Counted from the first letter of the stretch, positions 18,884 through 28,971 are shown. The stretch: 64,000 nucleotides of DNA from Luteimicrobium album (GCF_030161555.1 NZ_BSUK01000001.1:3162001-3226000), one strand, 5' to 3'. The notes: generated by a model not told the origin, from the letters alone. Numbers and translations: made by a program.

Positions 18884-21636
18884 TCAGCTCTCGCCGCCCG
18901 CGTTGCCGGACGTGCCGGCCGTGACGTCGTGCAGCTGGTACTTCTCGATCGCCTTGGCGACCAGGCCGCCGTCGACCTCGCCGCGACGGGCGAGCTCGGA
19001 CAGCGTCCGGACGACGACGGACGGGCCGTCGATCTTGAAGTACCGGCGGGCGGCGGCGCGGGTGTCGGAGAAGCCGAAGCCGTCGGCACCGAGCACCGCG
19101 TAGTCGCCGGGGACCCACGCGCGGATCTGGTCGGGGACCATGTGGTCGTAGTCGCTCGTCGCGACGAACGGCCCGGGCGCGCCCTGGAGCTTCTGCGTCA
19201 CGTAGGGCACGCGGCGCTCGCTCGACGGGTCGAGGAAGGCCTGCTGGTCGGCGTCGAGCGCGTCACGGCGCAGCTCCGTCCAGCTCGTCACGGACCACAC
19301 GTCCGCGGCCACGCCCCAGTCCTCGCGCAGGAGCTCCTGCGCCTCGAGCGCCCACGGCACGCCGACGCCGGACGCCAGGAGCTGGGCCCGCGGGGCGCCG
19401 TCGGGCACGTCGGCTGCGGGGGCGACGCGATGGATGCCGCGCAGGATGCCCTCGACGTCGACGTCCTCCGGCTCGGCGGGCTGGACCATCGGCTCGTTGT
19501 ATACCGTCAGGTAGTACATGACGTTCTGGTCGCGGCCGTCGGTGCCGTCGCCGTACATGCGCTCGATGCCGTCGCGCACGATGTGGCGGATCTCGTAGCC
19601 GTACGCCGGGTCGTAGCTGACCATCGCGCGGTTGGTCGCGGCAAGGATCGGCGAGTGGCCGTCGGCGTGCTGCAGGCCCTCGCCGGTCAGCGTGGTGCGC
19701 CCTGCGGTCGCGCCGACGATGAAGCCGCGCGCGAGCTGGTCGCCGGCCGCCCAGAACTGGTCGCCGGTGCGCTGGAAGCCGAACATCGAGTAGAAGATGT
19801 AGACCGGCACGAGCGTCTCGCCGTGCGTCGCGTACGACGTGCCCACGGCCTGGAACGTCGACGCCGACCCGGCCTCGTTGATGCCCGTGTGGAGTACCTG
19901 GCCCTGCTCGGACTCCTTGTAGCTCAGCATGAGGTCGCGGTCGACCGCGAGGTAGTGCTGGCCCTGCGTGTTGAAGATCTTCGCCGTCGGGAAGATCGCG
20001 TCCAGGCCGAACGTGCGAGCTTCGTCGGGGATGATCGGCACGATGCGCTTGCCGATCTGCTTGTCCTTGATGAGGTCCTTCAGCAGGCGGACGAACGCCA
20101 TGGTCGAGGCGACCTCCTGGTGGCCGGAGCCACGCTTGAGACCCTCGTACGTCTTCTCGTCCGGAAGCTCGATCTGCTGCGTCTTGCCGCGGCGCTCCGG
20201 CACGAACCCGCCGAGCTTGCTGCGACGGTCGAGCATGTACTTGATCTCGGGCGAGTCCATCCCGGGGTGGTAGTACGGCGGCTCGTAGGGGTTGGCCTCG
20301 AGCTCGGCGTCCGTGATCGGGATGTGCAGCGAGTCGCGCAGGGCCTTGAGGTCCTCGAGCCCGACCTTCTTCATCTGGTGCGTGGCGTTGCGGCCCGCGA
20401 ACTTCGGGCCGAGCTGGTAGCCCTTGACCGTGTGCGCGATGATCACGGTCGGCTGGCCCGTGTGCTCGGCGGCGGCCGCGTAGGCCGCGTACAGCTTGCG
20501 GTAGTCGTGGCCGCCGCGCTTCATGGCCCAGATCTCGTCGTCCGTCATGTTCTGGACGAGCGCCTTGGTGCGCGGGTCGCGGCCGAAGAAGTGCTCACGG
20601 ATGAACGCGCCGGACTCCGCGCGGTACGTCTGGTAGTCGCCGTCGGGCGTCTCGTTCATGAGGTGCACGAGCGCGCGGTCCTTGTCGGCGTTGAGCAGGG
20701 CGTCCCACTCGCGGCCCCAGATGACCTTGATGACGTTCCACCCGGCGCCGCGGAAGAACGCCTCGAGCTCCTGGATGATCTTGCCGTTGCCGCGCACCGG
20801 ACCGTCGAGGCGCTGCAGGTTCGCGTTGACGACGAACGTCAGGTTGTCGAGCTGCTGCTGGGCCGCGAGCTGGAGCATGCCGCGCGACTCGGGCTCGTCC
20901 ATCTCGCCGTCGCCCAGGAACGCCCACACGTGCTGCTGCTTGGTGTCCTTGATGCCGCGCAGGTCGAGGTACTTGTTGACCCACGCCTGGTAGATCGCCG
21001 ACGACGGCCCGAGGCCCATGGAGACGGTGGGGAACTCCCAGAAGTCCGGCATGAGGCGCGGGTGCGGGTACGACGGCAGGCCGCCGCCCGGGTGCGAGTG
21101 CTCCTGGCGGAAGCCGTCGAGCTGCTCGGCGGACAGGCGACCCTCGAGGAAGGCGCGCGCGTACACGCCGGGGAGGCGTGGCCCTGGAAGTACACCTGGT
21201 CGCCACCGCCGGGGTGGTCCTTGCCGCGGAAGAAGTGGTTGAGGCCCACCTCGTACAGGGTCGCGACCGACGCGTAGGACGAGATGTGCCCGCCGACGCC
21301 CAGGCCGGCACGCTGCGCGCGCGTCACCATGACGGCGGCGTTCCAGCGGACCCAGCCACGGTAGCGGCGCTCGACGGCCTCGTCACCGGGGAAGTACGGC
21401 TCCTCGTGCACGCCGATCGTGTTCACGTACGGCGTGGTCAGCGTGGACGGGATGGCGACGTTGCGCTCCCGGGCCCGCTTGAGGAGGTTGAGCATGATGT
21501 AGCGCGCACGCGGACCGCCGCGGTCGTCGATCAGGCCGTCCAGCGCCTCGACCCACTCGTCCGTCTCGGCGGGGTCGATGTCGGGCACCTGGCTGAGCAG
21601 GCCGTTGATCAGCGGGCGTGTCTCGTCGGAAGCCAC
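18884..21636 (-). CDS. aceE: Pyruvate dehydrogenase E1 component, homodimeric type
   Basis: Thiamine-diphosphate enzyme that decarboxylates pyruvate and feeds acetyl-CoA synthesis; about 917 aa, normal for AceE. It starts at GTG 21636 ([22 protein letters not shown]). Signatures: [33 protein letters not shown] (ThDP/Mg site, GDG..), [10 protein letters not shown], and a C-terminal transketolase-like domain ([20 protein letters not shown]). Frame breaks at GGGG 21170-21173: one more base gives [17 protein letters not shown]. The gene is monocistronic, with its own terminator. It lies downstream of a 419-bp divergent region. Confidence 0.95.
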
Positions 21637-22055
21637 TGAAAACCTCACATCGGTTCGTGAGCGCGGCGGGGATCGGGGTGACCCCGGGTGCTCGTGTGGA
21701 TGGGCTGTCACGGGCACGACGCCGCGCGCACGTCCGCCAGGTCGTGACGGTCGTGTGAGCAGCGGGTGCAGTTTCCACTCATTCTGTCGCTCCGGGACGT
21801 GCCGCGTCGAACCGTCCGGCAGGCGGGCGGACCGCCGGATGCGGTCGGCGCGGGCGCGGGCGCCGTCGTCGGGAGGGGTGAAGGGACGTCGTTCGGAGCG
21901 CGGATGCGTGGTGGAGTCGCACGTCCTGGGCTACGTTGTGCCCAGCGGAGGTCGTCGCGACCCCGCGCTACGACCGGACCGACGAGCGCGGCGCACGCCT
22001 GACAACGTGTGCAGCGTCACGTCGGCCAGAGCACGGACAGGAAGGATCGTCGCGA
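21637..22055. other. Divergent intergenic region aceE / DUF3052
   Basis: About 420 bp without a convincing gene. It should hold the aceE promoter (minus) and the DUF3052 promoter (plus). TACGTT near 21931 is a possible -10 for the plus strand but lacks a good -35. AGGAAGGATCG at 22039-22049 is the DUF3052 ribosome-binding region. I see no tRNA, small RNA fold or long repeat. Confidence 0.5.
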
Positions 22056-22468
22056 GTGGTTGCGTCTTCGGACCCGGTGTCCGCGGAGCGTCTGGGTTTC
22101 CAGCCCGGGCACGTCGTGCAGGAGTTCGGCTGGGGGACGACTCGGACGAGGACCTGCGCCTCGCCATCGAGGAGATCACCGGCACCGACCTCGTCGACGA
22201 GGACTACGACGACGTCACCGACGGCGTCGTGGCCTGGTGGCGTGACGGGGACGGGGATCTTACCGACCTTCTCGTCGACGTCCAGACGGTGCTCGACGAC
22301 GGCGGACTGATCTGGCTGCTGACGCCCAAGCCCGGACGGGACGGGCACGCCAGCCACTCCGAGATCCAGGAGGCAGCGACCACGGCCGGGCTGCACGCGA
22401 TGTCGACGTTGGCCGTCGCGCCCGACTGGTCCGCGACCCAGCTCTCGCACCGCGGCCGCGGACGCTGA
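22056..22468 (+). CDS. DUF3052 family protein
   Basis: About 138 aa; family hallmarks are LGFQPGHVVQEFGW at the start, DLRLAIEEITGTDLVDEDYDDVTDGVVAWWRDGDGDLTD and LLTPKPGRDGHASHSEIQEAA. Found in actinobacteria next to aceE and an AhpE-type peroxiredoxin, exactly as here; function unknown. GTG 22056 has AGGAAGG 10 bp upstream. The frame breaks at GGGGG 22133-22137; six G give FGWGDDSDEDLRL. Confidence 0.85.
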
Positions 22469-22503
22469 CCCCACCTGCGTCCTCCGGACGGCAGGATGGT
22501 GCC

Positions 22504-22979
22504 ATGACGTACGACGAGATCGTCCGGGTCGGCGACCCGGCACCCGACTTCACGCTGTCCGACACGCAGGGCACGCCGGTCCACCTCGCAGACCTGCGCG
22601 GCAAGCCTGTGCTCCTCGTCTTCTACCCGTTCGCGTTCTCGGGCACCTGCACGGGCGAGCTGTGCGAGCTGCGCGACAACATCGCGCAGTTCGACCGCGC
22701 GGGGGTCACGCTGCTCGGCATCTCCTGCGACCCGATGTTCACGCTCCGTGCCTTCCGCGAGCAGGAGGGCTACGGGTTCGAGCTCCTGTCCGACTTCTGG
22801 CCGCACGGCGAGGTCGCCTCGCGCTACGGCGTGTTCGACGACGCCAAGGGCCTCGCGGTGCGCGGCAGCTTCCTGCTCGACGCGGACGGCGTCGTGCGCT
22901 GGACCGTCGTGAACCAGCCGGGGAGCGGCGTGACCTCGAGGGCTACGTGGAGGCGCTGGCGCGGCTCGGTCAGCCATGA
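22504..22979 (+). CDS. ahpE: AhpE-like 1-Cys/atypical peroxiredoxin
   Basis: About 158 aa thiol peroxidase of the AhpC/TSA fold. The peroxidatic Cys is at about residue 49 in FSGTCTGELCELRD, and the matching FAFTGICQGEL pattern is typical of AhpE. A second Cys five residues later (about 54) is not usual. The frame breaks at GGGG 22920-22923; five G give NQPGERRDLEGYVEALARLGQP and a normal end. CAGGAT ends six bases before the ATG, suggesting a leaderless message. Stop overlaps the next ATG. Confidence 0.88.
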
Positions 22980-23449
22980 GGCGCTGGGTCGTGCGGGTCG
23001 GCACGGCGTTCGTCTTCAACGTGCTGGTGCTGCTCGTGATCCTGTGGCTCGTGCCGGCCGTGCACGGCGTGTGGTCCGTGCTGTGGGCGTCGCTCGTGTT
23101 CACCGTCGCGACCCTGTTCCTCAAGCCCTTCTTCCACCGGGTTCTGCTCAGCGAGGGCGAGCGGCTGCGGGACACGCGGGCCACGTGGCTCAAGGGCAAG
23201 CTGCTCACCTACGCGGTGAGCTACGTCGTGGCCCTGATCATCTGGATCCTGACCGTCGTGTTCTCCGGGATGCACGTGTCGGGGTTCCTGTGGGGCTGGC
23301 TCGTGCCGCCGCTCATCGTGCTCGTCGGGTGGATCGTCTACGACCAGCTCGACGACGCCCTCGAGCGCAAGGCGGGCGAGCTGTACGACGCCGCGGAGCA
23401 CAAGATGCGGGGCACCGAGCCGCCCGCGCCGCCGTCGCCCCATGCGTGA
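22976..23449 (+). CDS. Integral membrane protein, about four helices
   Basis: 157 aa with hydrophobic segments at about residues 10-30, 33-52, 78-98 and 103-122, then a charged C-terminal tail (DDALERKAGELYDAAEHK). No family firmly recognised; it resembles small actinobacterial DUF membrane proteins sometimes labelled phage-holin family. Coupled to the peroxiredoxin by a 4-base overlap, so it may share its regulation. Intact. Confidence 0.7.
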   Translation: MRRWVVRVGTAFVFNVLVLLVILWLVPAVHGVWSVLWASLVFTVATLFLKPFFHRVLLSEGERLRDTRATWLKGKLLTYAVSYVVALIIWILTVVFSGMHVSGFLWGWLVPPLIVLVGWIVYDQLDDALERKAGELYDAAEHKMRGTEPPAPPSPHA

Positions 23450-23507
23450 GCGCGGACGTGTTCGGTCGGGACGGACGTCGGACGGTACGCTGTCCCACGC
23501 CGTTCCG

Positions 23508-23581
23508 GGGCCTGTAGCTCAGCTGGTTAGAGCGCCACGCTTACACCGTGGATGTCGGGGGTTCGAGTCCCTCCGGGCCCA
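23508..23581 (+). tRNA. tRNA-Val (anticodon UAC)
   Basis: A full cloverleaf is readable: acceptor GGGCCTG with CGGGCCC, D-loop AGCTCAGCTGGTTAGAGC, anticodon stem CCACG/CGTGG with loop CTTACAC (anticodon TAC), and T-arm GGGGGTTCGAGTCCCTC. The discriminator base is A; CCA is partly encoded (ACC follows). Recombinase remnants begin immediately downstream, so this gene is the likely chromosomal attachment site of an island. Confidence 0.96.
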
Positions 23582-24033
23582 CCCAATGTTGGATGTTCAA
23601 ACCCGCGACATGAGCGGGTTGAGCATCCAATCCCGCTTGTAGCGCGGCGTCGTAGGCCAACGCTTCGGCGTGGAGCTCAGCGTCGAACAGCACGTCGAAG
23701 GGCTCGCCGGGCTCCGCGGCCACGATGTCGGCGCCGTCTACCTCGTAGACGTTGATGCGCTCGAAGAAGGCTTGGTTGCAGATGCGGCGCAGCGAGTCAT
23801 CGAGGCTCATGTAGATCGCGTGGGCATTGCCCGCCAGTGCCAGGCAGTCCTCCAGGTGGGCTTTGGCCTGGTCGTACTCGACCTGCCCGGCGTCGATGCG
23901 AGAGTCGAGGAACGCGAGCCGTCGGGCGATGCGGTCCTGTTCTTCTTTGAGCAGGTCCAGGGGCACGGCTCCGGCGTGGTGCGCGTGGAGGAGACTGCGG
24001 CGTTCGTCGCGGAGCTTGTCGCGCTCTGCGCTG
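23582..24033 (-). pseudogene. C-terminal fragment of a large serine recombinase
   Basis: The minus-strand frame reads SAERDKLRDERRSLLHAHHAGAVPLDLL... RIARRLAFLDSRIDAG, a coiled-coil and C-terminal region typical of large serine recombinases, then continues through FFERINVYEVDG. The reading frame runs into the tRNA complement and ends as GPEGLEPPT, a well-known artefact of tRNA antisense translation; the real protein end is therefore about 23585. Its upstream part is cut off exactly at the left end of the IS3 element (24034). A middle piece of a similar recombinase lies at 29326-29655. Confidence 0.75.
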
Positions 24034-24064
24034 TGAACCGCACTGGCTTCTGTAGAGGCTCGAT

Positions 24065-25042
24065 CTATTTGATTTCGGCCAGGGCGTTGGGGCCCTGCTG
24101 GGTAGCGTAGAACGCCTCCTCGAACTCGGTAGGCGGGACGTCGCCAAGGTAGCCGTGCAGCCGCTGGCTGTTGTGCCAGTAGACCCAGGACAAGGTCGCC
24201 AGTTCGACGTCCTCGACGGTGCGCCAGGGCCCCGTGCGAGCAGGGCCGCGGATCAGCTCAGCCTTGTAGTAGCCGTTGACGGTCTCGGCCAGGGCATTGT
24301 CGTAGCTGTCGCCCACGGTTCCGATCGAGGGCGTCGCGCCGATCTCGGCCAGCCGCTCGCCGTAGCGCAGCGAGGTGAACTGCGACCCGGCGTCGCTGTG
24401 ACACCGCAGCCCGGGCAGGTTCGTGCCGCGGGACCAGCGGGCCATCTCGATCGCGTCCAGCACGGTCTCGGTCCGCATCGTCGAGGCGCACCGCCAGCCC
24501 ACGATCATCCGCGAGTAGGCGTCGATGATGAAGCACACATAGGCGATGCCGGCGAACGTCGGGACATAGGTCAGGTCGGTCACCCACAGCTGGTTCGGGC
24601 CGGTGGCGGTGAAGTCCCGTTTGACCAGATCCGGGTGCCGGGCAGCGGTCGGGTCCGGCCGGGTGGTCTTGACCCGCCTGGTCCGTCGAGCGCCTTCGAT
24701 GCCCTCGGCCCGCATCAGCCGGGCGACCTGGTCACGGCCGATATCGTGGCCGGCACGCCGGGCGGCCTTCCACAGCTTCCTGGCCCCGTAGACCCGAAAG
24801 TTGTCGTGCCACAGCTGGCGCAGCAGCGGGCGTAGCTTCGCGTCACGCACCGCCCGGGCCGAAGGCGGCCTGCTCTTCGTGGCGTAGTAGGTGCTCGCAG
24901 CCACCTGGATCCCCGCAGCGCGTAGGACCGTGCAGATGGGCTCGACTCCGAGCACCGTGCCTTCGACAACGTCGTGACGGTTCGCGTCGATGAACGCGAC
25001 TACCTCTTGTGCTGGCGGTCGAGCTCCGCCCCGAAGAAAGAC
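24065..25042 (-). CDS. IS3-family transposase OrfB (integrase core)
   Basis: DDE transposase. An HTH-like N-terminal region is followed by the catalytic residues: Asp in WVTDLTYVPTF, Asp in RCHSDAGSQFTS, and Glu in DNALAETVNGYYKAEL. It overlaps orfA and is in the -1 frame relative to it, so it is probably made as an OrfAB fusion by programmed -1 frameshifting around 25030-25043; the start I give is that frameshift region, not an independent start codon. Confidence 0.9.
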   Translation of the reverse strand, partial: VFLRGGARPPAQEVVAFIDANRHDVVEGTVLGVEPICTVLRAAGIQVAASTYYATKSRPPSARAVRDAKLRPLLRQLWHDNFRVYGARKLWKAARRAGHDIGRDQVARLMRAEGIEGARRTRRVKTTRPDPTAARHPDLVKRDFTATGPNQLWVTDLTYVPTFAGIAYVCFIIDAYSRMIVGWRCASTMRTETVLDAIEMARWSRGTNLPGLRCHSDAGSQFTSLRYGERLAEIGATPSIGTVGDSYDNALAETVNGYYKAELIRGPARTGPWRTVEDVELATLSWVYWHNSQRLHGYLGDVPPTEFEEAFYATQQGPNALAEIK

Positions 25043-25344
25043 GCGGCCCGCTTCAAGATCTCGTTGGCCCGGCGCAGCTCGCGGTTCTCCTGCTCCAAGG
25101 CCGCGATCCGATCGCCTGCTTCGCTGCTCACGCCAGGCTTCACACCGGCGTCGATGTCGGCCTGCTTGACCCACGAGCGCACCGACTCCACCCCGTAGCC
25201 GAGCTGCTGTGCGACCCGCTGGACCGTGCCGTGCTCGACCCCAAGCTCAGCCCGCAGCGTACGGACCATCCGGACCGCAGCATCCTTCTCCTCCTGGCTG
25301 TACCGACGCGTCGTCGGCTTCCCAGGCTTGTGCTCCTTCGGCAT
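25000..25344 (-). CDS. IS3-family transposase OrfA (HTH)
   Basis: 114 aa: N-terminal helix-turn-helix (YSQEEKDAAVRMVRTLRAEL...VQRVAQQLGYGVESVRSWVKQAD) and a C-terminal leucine-zipper-like coil (IAALEQENRELRRANEILKRAASFFGAEL), the standard OrfA design for binding the element's ends. Stop at 25000 lies inside orfB. Confidence 0.9.
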   Translation of the reverse strand: MPKEHKPGKPTTRRYSQEEKDAAVRMVRTLRAELGVEHGTVQRVAQQLGYGVESVRSWVKQADIDAGVKPGVSSEAGDRIAALEQENRELRRANEILKRAASFFGAELDRQHKR

Positions 25345-25398
25345 AACTCCATCCTCGTTTCAAAGGGCTGGAGCCTCCAACAGAGCCAGTGCGGTTCA

Positions 25399-25535
25399 CC
25401 GTCCCCGGCCGCCTGAAGCACCATGCGGCGCGCATGAGTCTGCCCGACAGATGCGGCCATGCGTTCGCCTTCGTCGCGGAGTAAGCGATTGGCCTCCCAT
25501 ATGGCGTGCAGCGTTGCGTCGATGACCTGCTCCAT
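25399..25535 (-). pseudogene. MarR-family regulator, N-terminal fragment cut by IS3
   Basis: The reading frame starts MEQVIDATLHAIWEANRLLRDEGERMAASVGQTHARRMVLQAAGDGE, which matches the first helices and the QTxARxxVL segment of MarR proteins. It then runs into the IS3 right end at 25398, so the DNA-binding wing and C-terminus are missing. It is divergent from the hydrolase operon, the usual place for a MarR repressor. A palindrome between them is the likely operator. The fragment cannot make a functional repressor. Confidence 0.75.
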
Positions 25536-25545
25536 GCTCCTCCGA

Positions 25546-25576
25546 TTGACAGCATCCTGTCATTCTGCGGTATCCT
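25546..25576 (+). promoter_or_regulatory. MarR-type operator and promoter of the hydrolase operon
   Basis: TTGACA at 25546-25551 and TATCCT at 25571-25576 (19-bp spacer) form a promoter whose start site would fall at or near the ATG at 25583. The palindrome TGACAG-CATC-CTGTCA at 25547-25562 overlaps the -35, and a further TGACAGCAT lies at the start codon. This is a plausible binding site for the truncated MarR. Confidence 0.7.
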
Positions 25577-25582
25577 CGATAT

Positions 25583-26670
25583 ATGACAGCATGCTACCAA
25601 CTCTTGCTTGGCGTGCTGCCCGACTTGGATGCGGCAGCAGGCCAGTTACAAAACCGCCTGCCCGCAGCACGATTTCCGGCCACCGCAGCCATGATCGACG
25701 GCAACTACGGGCTGAGCCACCTCGTTGTTAGCGAAGCAGTGACGCGGTGGATCGACTGGCTCGAACCAGCCGACAACGATGCGGATGCCGAGTCGCACGC
25801 AATGGTGCGAGTTGACGGTATCGACCTGCATGTCTTGCGGTTTCCGGGTGAGGGCGTTCTTCCTCTGCTGCTGCTTCATGGGTGGCCGACATCGTTCCTC
25901 TTGTTCCATCGCGTCATCGGTGAGCTGCGAAAAGCGTGCTCTGAGCTGGTGCTGGTCTCGATGCCAGGCTTCGGCGCGTCCCGCTACCGCGAGCGTCCTG
26001 GTCTGCGTTGGACTCCTCCAAACTGCTGTTGAAGATGATGGAAGCGCTCGGATTCAGCCGTTTCGCGGTGCACGGCGAGGATTGGGGTTCCACGGTCGCC
26101 CGCGACATGGGTGCTCTTGATCCTGATCGGATCGCCGGCGTGCACGTCAGCGCCGGACTCCACGGGTTTATCGCAGATGGCACGGTCGAGGACAAAGCAT
26201 GGCGCGACCTAAAGCAGTATGCGACGGATGGGAGCGCCTACCTGCGTCTCCAAGCAGAACGGCCGGACTCTCTCGCGTTCGCCCTGGCCGACTCGCCGGT
26301 GGGACTTCTCGCGTGGCAACTCGACAAGTACAGCCTGTGGCAGGGCACCCTCGGAGGCGATTTCGGCATCGGAGACGACTTCATCTTCGCCAACGCCACC
26401 CTGTATTCGCTCACCAACAGTGTTGCCACCAGCATGCGGCTGTACGCGACGACCAGATCGGCCATGCCTCCCACCTTCTCGCCCACAGCTACGGCCGTGA
26501 GCAAATTCGGATTGGCCGACTTTGCTTCCCGCACCGTCTCCGAACGGCACAACAACCTCGTTGCATGGTACGAGCACGACACAGGCGGGCACATGGCCGC
26601 GCTCGACGCGCCGACAGAACTAGTGAACGACCTCAGCGACTTCATGCAGCAGATAGGAGCACACTCATGA
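25583..26670 (+). CDS. Epoxide hydrolase-like alpha/beta hydrolase (frame broken)
   Basis: About 363 aa after repair. An N-terminal lid-like segment is followed by LLLHGWPTSFLLFHRVIGEL (oxyanion HGWP), SMPGFGAS, and VHGEDWGSTVARDMG, where the Asp before WGS is the expected nucleophile. Late residues GGHMAAL fit the catalytic His. The two halves are one base apart near 26004-26006; adding G would give RPGLALDSSKLLLKMMEALGF. Unlike most breaks here it is not in a long homopolymer, so real decay is possible. Lower GC and codon use differ from the core genes. Confidence 0.7.
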
Positions 26671-27386
26671 CTACCCCTGGCCCCATCGTTCTTGTCGGTG
26701 GCGGCGGACTCGGCCCCTGGGCCTGGAACCGGGTCACTCCGCTGCTGCAACAGCATGGATTGACCGTTGTTACGCCACAACTGCGCGCGACAGGCAATGA
26801 CGAAACGCTCCCTTCTTCTATCGCGCTATCCGACTGGATTGATGACCTCGCCACCGAGGTGGGCCGTCTGGAGGGCGTCACGCTCGTGGCGCACTCCTTC
26901 GCCGGATACGTTGCAGCCGGAGCATTGCACCGAATTGCCGGGCATCTACGCTCAGTGATCTTTCTCGACGCGGTACTCCCGCAGCCCAGCGCGTCCTGGT
27001 TCGAGGTCATGGGTTCCCGCACAGAGGACTTCATGCGAAGCGTCGCTCGCGACGGCGCAACTCCCTGGTTCACGCGCGACCAGCTTGACCAGATGTATCC
27101 GAACAACGGGATCACCGATCAGGATCTCGCTTGGCTGCATGAGCATGTGACCTCACAGCCGATCGGCACCTACGCCGAACACGCGATCGAGCAGCCCATC
27201 CAGACTCTCGCAGCAAACGTGCGCCTCCACTATGTGAGGTGCCTGCGCACGAATCCACCCGTAGCACCGGATACGGACAGCACGGATGGGTGGATCATGA
27301 GCACGATCGATAGCTCTCATTGGCCGATGGTCACCGCACCCGAGGACGTGGCACGAGCGATCATCAAGGTGGTTGAGAACCCATGA
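26667..27386 (+). CDS. Alpha/beta hydrolase
   Basis: 239 aa, intact. VLVGGGGLGPWAWNRV near the N-terminus, nucleophile elbow VAHSFAGYVAAG (Ser at about residue 77), and a late SSHWPMVTAPEDVA with the catalytic His. Resembles esterase/hydroxynitrile-lyase-like hydrolases that follow epoxide hydrolases in detoxification operons; substrate unknown. Overlaps the previous stop and the next start by 4 bases. Confidence 0.85.
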   Translation: MTTPGPIVLVGGGGLGPWAWNRVTPLLQQHGLTVVTPQLRATGNDETLPSSIALSDWIDDLATEVGRLEGVTLVAHSFAGYVAAGALHRIAGHLRSVIFLDAVLPQPSASWFEVMGSRTEDFMRSVARDGATPWFTRDQLDQMYPNNGITDQDLAWLHEHVTSQPIGTYAEHAIEQPIQTLAANVRLHYVRCLRTNPPVAPDTDSTDGWIMSTIDSSHWPMVTAPEDVARAIIKVVENP

Positions 27387-27925
27387 GCTACGTCGCGCTG
27401 TTCCGGAATCTCAACCTCGGGCACCCCGGCAGCCCCACCGGGGCGGCACTCGTCGACGCTTTCGGAGGCCCGTCCGTCGCAAGCAGCTTCCAGACCAACG
27501 GAACAGTCGTCTTCGATGCCGACGACCTCGCAGCGGCGATCAGCCAAGCCAGACAGGGGCTGGCTGCGGCGGGATTCCGCCAGAGCTTCGTCGTACGGTC
27601 CGTCGAGGACATTGCAAATCTCCTGGACGACGCGCCGGAGATCGATCCTGCTGAGAACGTGTACCGGCTCATGGCATCCTTCTTCGACGCCACCGACAAG
27701 CCGCAAGTGTCCGTGCCTCTTCGTAGCCCTGACAGTCTTGTGGAAGTTCGAGGTTTGCACGACTCCCACGCATGGAGCGTCTGTTGGAAGCCGAAGCACA
27801 CCGCAGGCAACGTCACGGGTTTTCTCGAGTCTCTGCTCAAGGTCTCCGTCACTACTCGGTCAGCGGCAACACTCGAACGCCTCGCTCAAAAGTATGGGGC
27901 CGCGAGCAATGTACACGCTGATTGA
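27383..27925 (+). CDS. DUF1697 family protein
   Basis: 180 aa. MSYVALFRNLNLGHPGSPTGAALVDAF and SFQTNGTVVFDA match DUF1697 (usual motif: LLRGINVGG...VxTYIQSGNVVF), though diverged. Cytosolic, role unknown; often with transport or detoxification genes. Third gene of the MarR-type operon, coupled by overlap. No terminator is seen before the second IS3 element. Confidence 0.75.
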   Translation: MSYVALFRNLNLGHPGSPTGAALVDAFGGPSVASSFQTNGTVVFDADDLAAAISQARQGLAAAGFRQSFVVRSVEDIANLLDDAPEIDPAENVYRLMASFFDATDKPQVSVPLRSPDSLVEVRGLHDSHAWSVCWKPKHTAGNVTGFLESLLKVSVTTRSAATLERLAQKYGAASNVHAD

Positions 27926-28083
27926 AGTTCCTCTCGGCCCATCCAGAAAAGATGCCGGGGTAAACCGCGGGCCAATCCCGTTCGACACACCGCGTGGCGG
28001 CTCTTGAACGAGTCGCACCCCGCCGACAAGGTCGTGGGCGGCATGAGATAGGGGACTGCTGCACGAACGGGTGACAGGTGATC

Positions 28084-28971
28084 TCAGGCGGCGAGTGCGA
28101 CCTGAGTGGTGATGATGGTCTCGAACTCGATCGGGGTCAAACGTCCCAGACGCTGCTGGCGACGGCGCCGGTGGTAGGTGCGTTCGATCCAGGTGATGAT
28201 CGCGATCCGCAGGTCGTGGCGGGTGGCCCACCTGCGCCGGTCGAGGACGTTCTTCTGCAGGAGCGCGAAGAACGACTCCATCGCGGCGTTGTCACCGGCG
28301 GAGGCGACCTGGCCCATGGATCCGACCAGGTCATGACGTCGCATCGCGGCCAGGAATTTCCGGCTTCGAAACTGGCTGCCCCTGTCGGAGTGGACGATGC
28401 ATCCGGCCACGTCGGCACCGTCCACGGCCCGCCGGGCGACGGCGTTCTCGAGCGCCCGGACGGCCAGGGAGGACTTCATCCGGTCGCTGATGGAGTACCC
28501 GACGATCCGGTTCGAGTACACGTCCTTGATAGCGCACAGGTAGACCTTTCCCTCGCCGGTGGGATGCTCGGTGATATCCGTCAGCCACAGCTCGTTCGGT
28601 GCCTCGGCGGTGAAGTCCCGGTTCACGAGGTCGTCATGCGCGGGCGGCCCGGGTCGCTTGCCGCCCTTGCCCTTCTTCTTCCCGAACACGCACCACCACG
28701 AGTTCTCCGTGCAGCGACGCCACATGGTTCGGTCGCACGCCTCGTGCCCGGCCTCGCGGGCCTCGTCCGCGAGCAGCCGGTACCCGTACTCCGGGTCGTC
28801 ACGGTGGGCGTCGAACAGGGCGTTGGCGAGGTAGGCCTGCTCCAGCTCACGGTCGGTCACCGGCTGCGCGAGCCACCGGTAGTAGGGCTGGCGAGCGAGT
28901 TCGAGCACCCGGCACGTCACCGCGACGGGGATCCCGTCACCGGCGAGCTCACGGACGAGCGGGTAGCTCAT
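28084..28971 (-). CDS. IS3-family transposase OrfB
   Basis: 295 aa, intact. HTH_21-like N-terminus and DDE core: Asp in WLTDITEHPTGEGKVYL, Asp in CIVHSDRGSQFRSRKF, Glu in DNAAMESFFALLQKNVL. Has its own ATG overlapping the orfA stop (ATGA), so translation is by coupling rather than by a long frameshifted fusion. Confidence 0.92.
   Translation of the reverse strand: MSYPLVRELAGDGIPVAVTCRVLELARQPYYRWLAQPVTDRELEQAYLANALFDAHRDDPEYGYRLLADEAREAGHEACDRTMWRRCTENSWWCVFGKKKGKGGKRPGPPAHDDLVNRDFTAEAPNELWLTDITEHPTGEGKVYLCAIKDVYSNRIVGYSISDRMKSSLAVRALENAVARRAVDGADVAGCIVHSDRGSQFRSRKFLAAMRRHDLVGSMGQVASAGDNAAMESFFALLQKNVLDRRRWATRHDLRIAIITWIERTYHRRRRQQRLGRLTPIEFETIITTQVALAA

Larger units (their letters stand above)
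24034..25398 (-). mobile_element. IS3-family insertion sequence 1
   Basis: The element is bounded by imperfect inverted repeats that both begin TGAACCGCACTGGC and end near GAGGCTC. It is 1,365 bp long and carries orfA and orfB on the minus strand. The flanking 3-bp sequences (CTG left, CCG right) do not match, so no target duplication is visible. Different broken genes flank it: a recombinase C-terminus on the left and a truncated marR on the right, which suggests an adjacent deletion or rearrangement. Confidence 0.88.

Noticed and set aside
23541..23966. A 141-aa protein ending in GPEGLEPPTSTV overlapping the tRNA
   Set aside because: The last 20 or so residues are antisense translation of tRNA-Val, a common artefact. 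The rest is a recombinase fragment, reported as a pseudogene.
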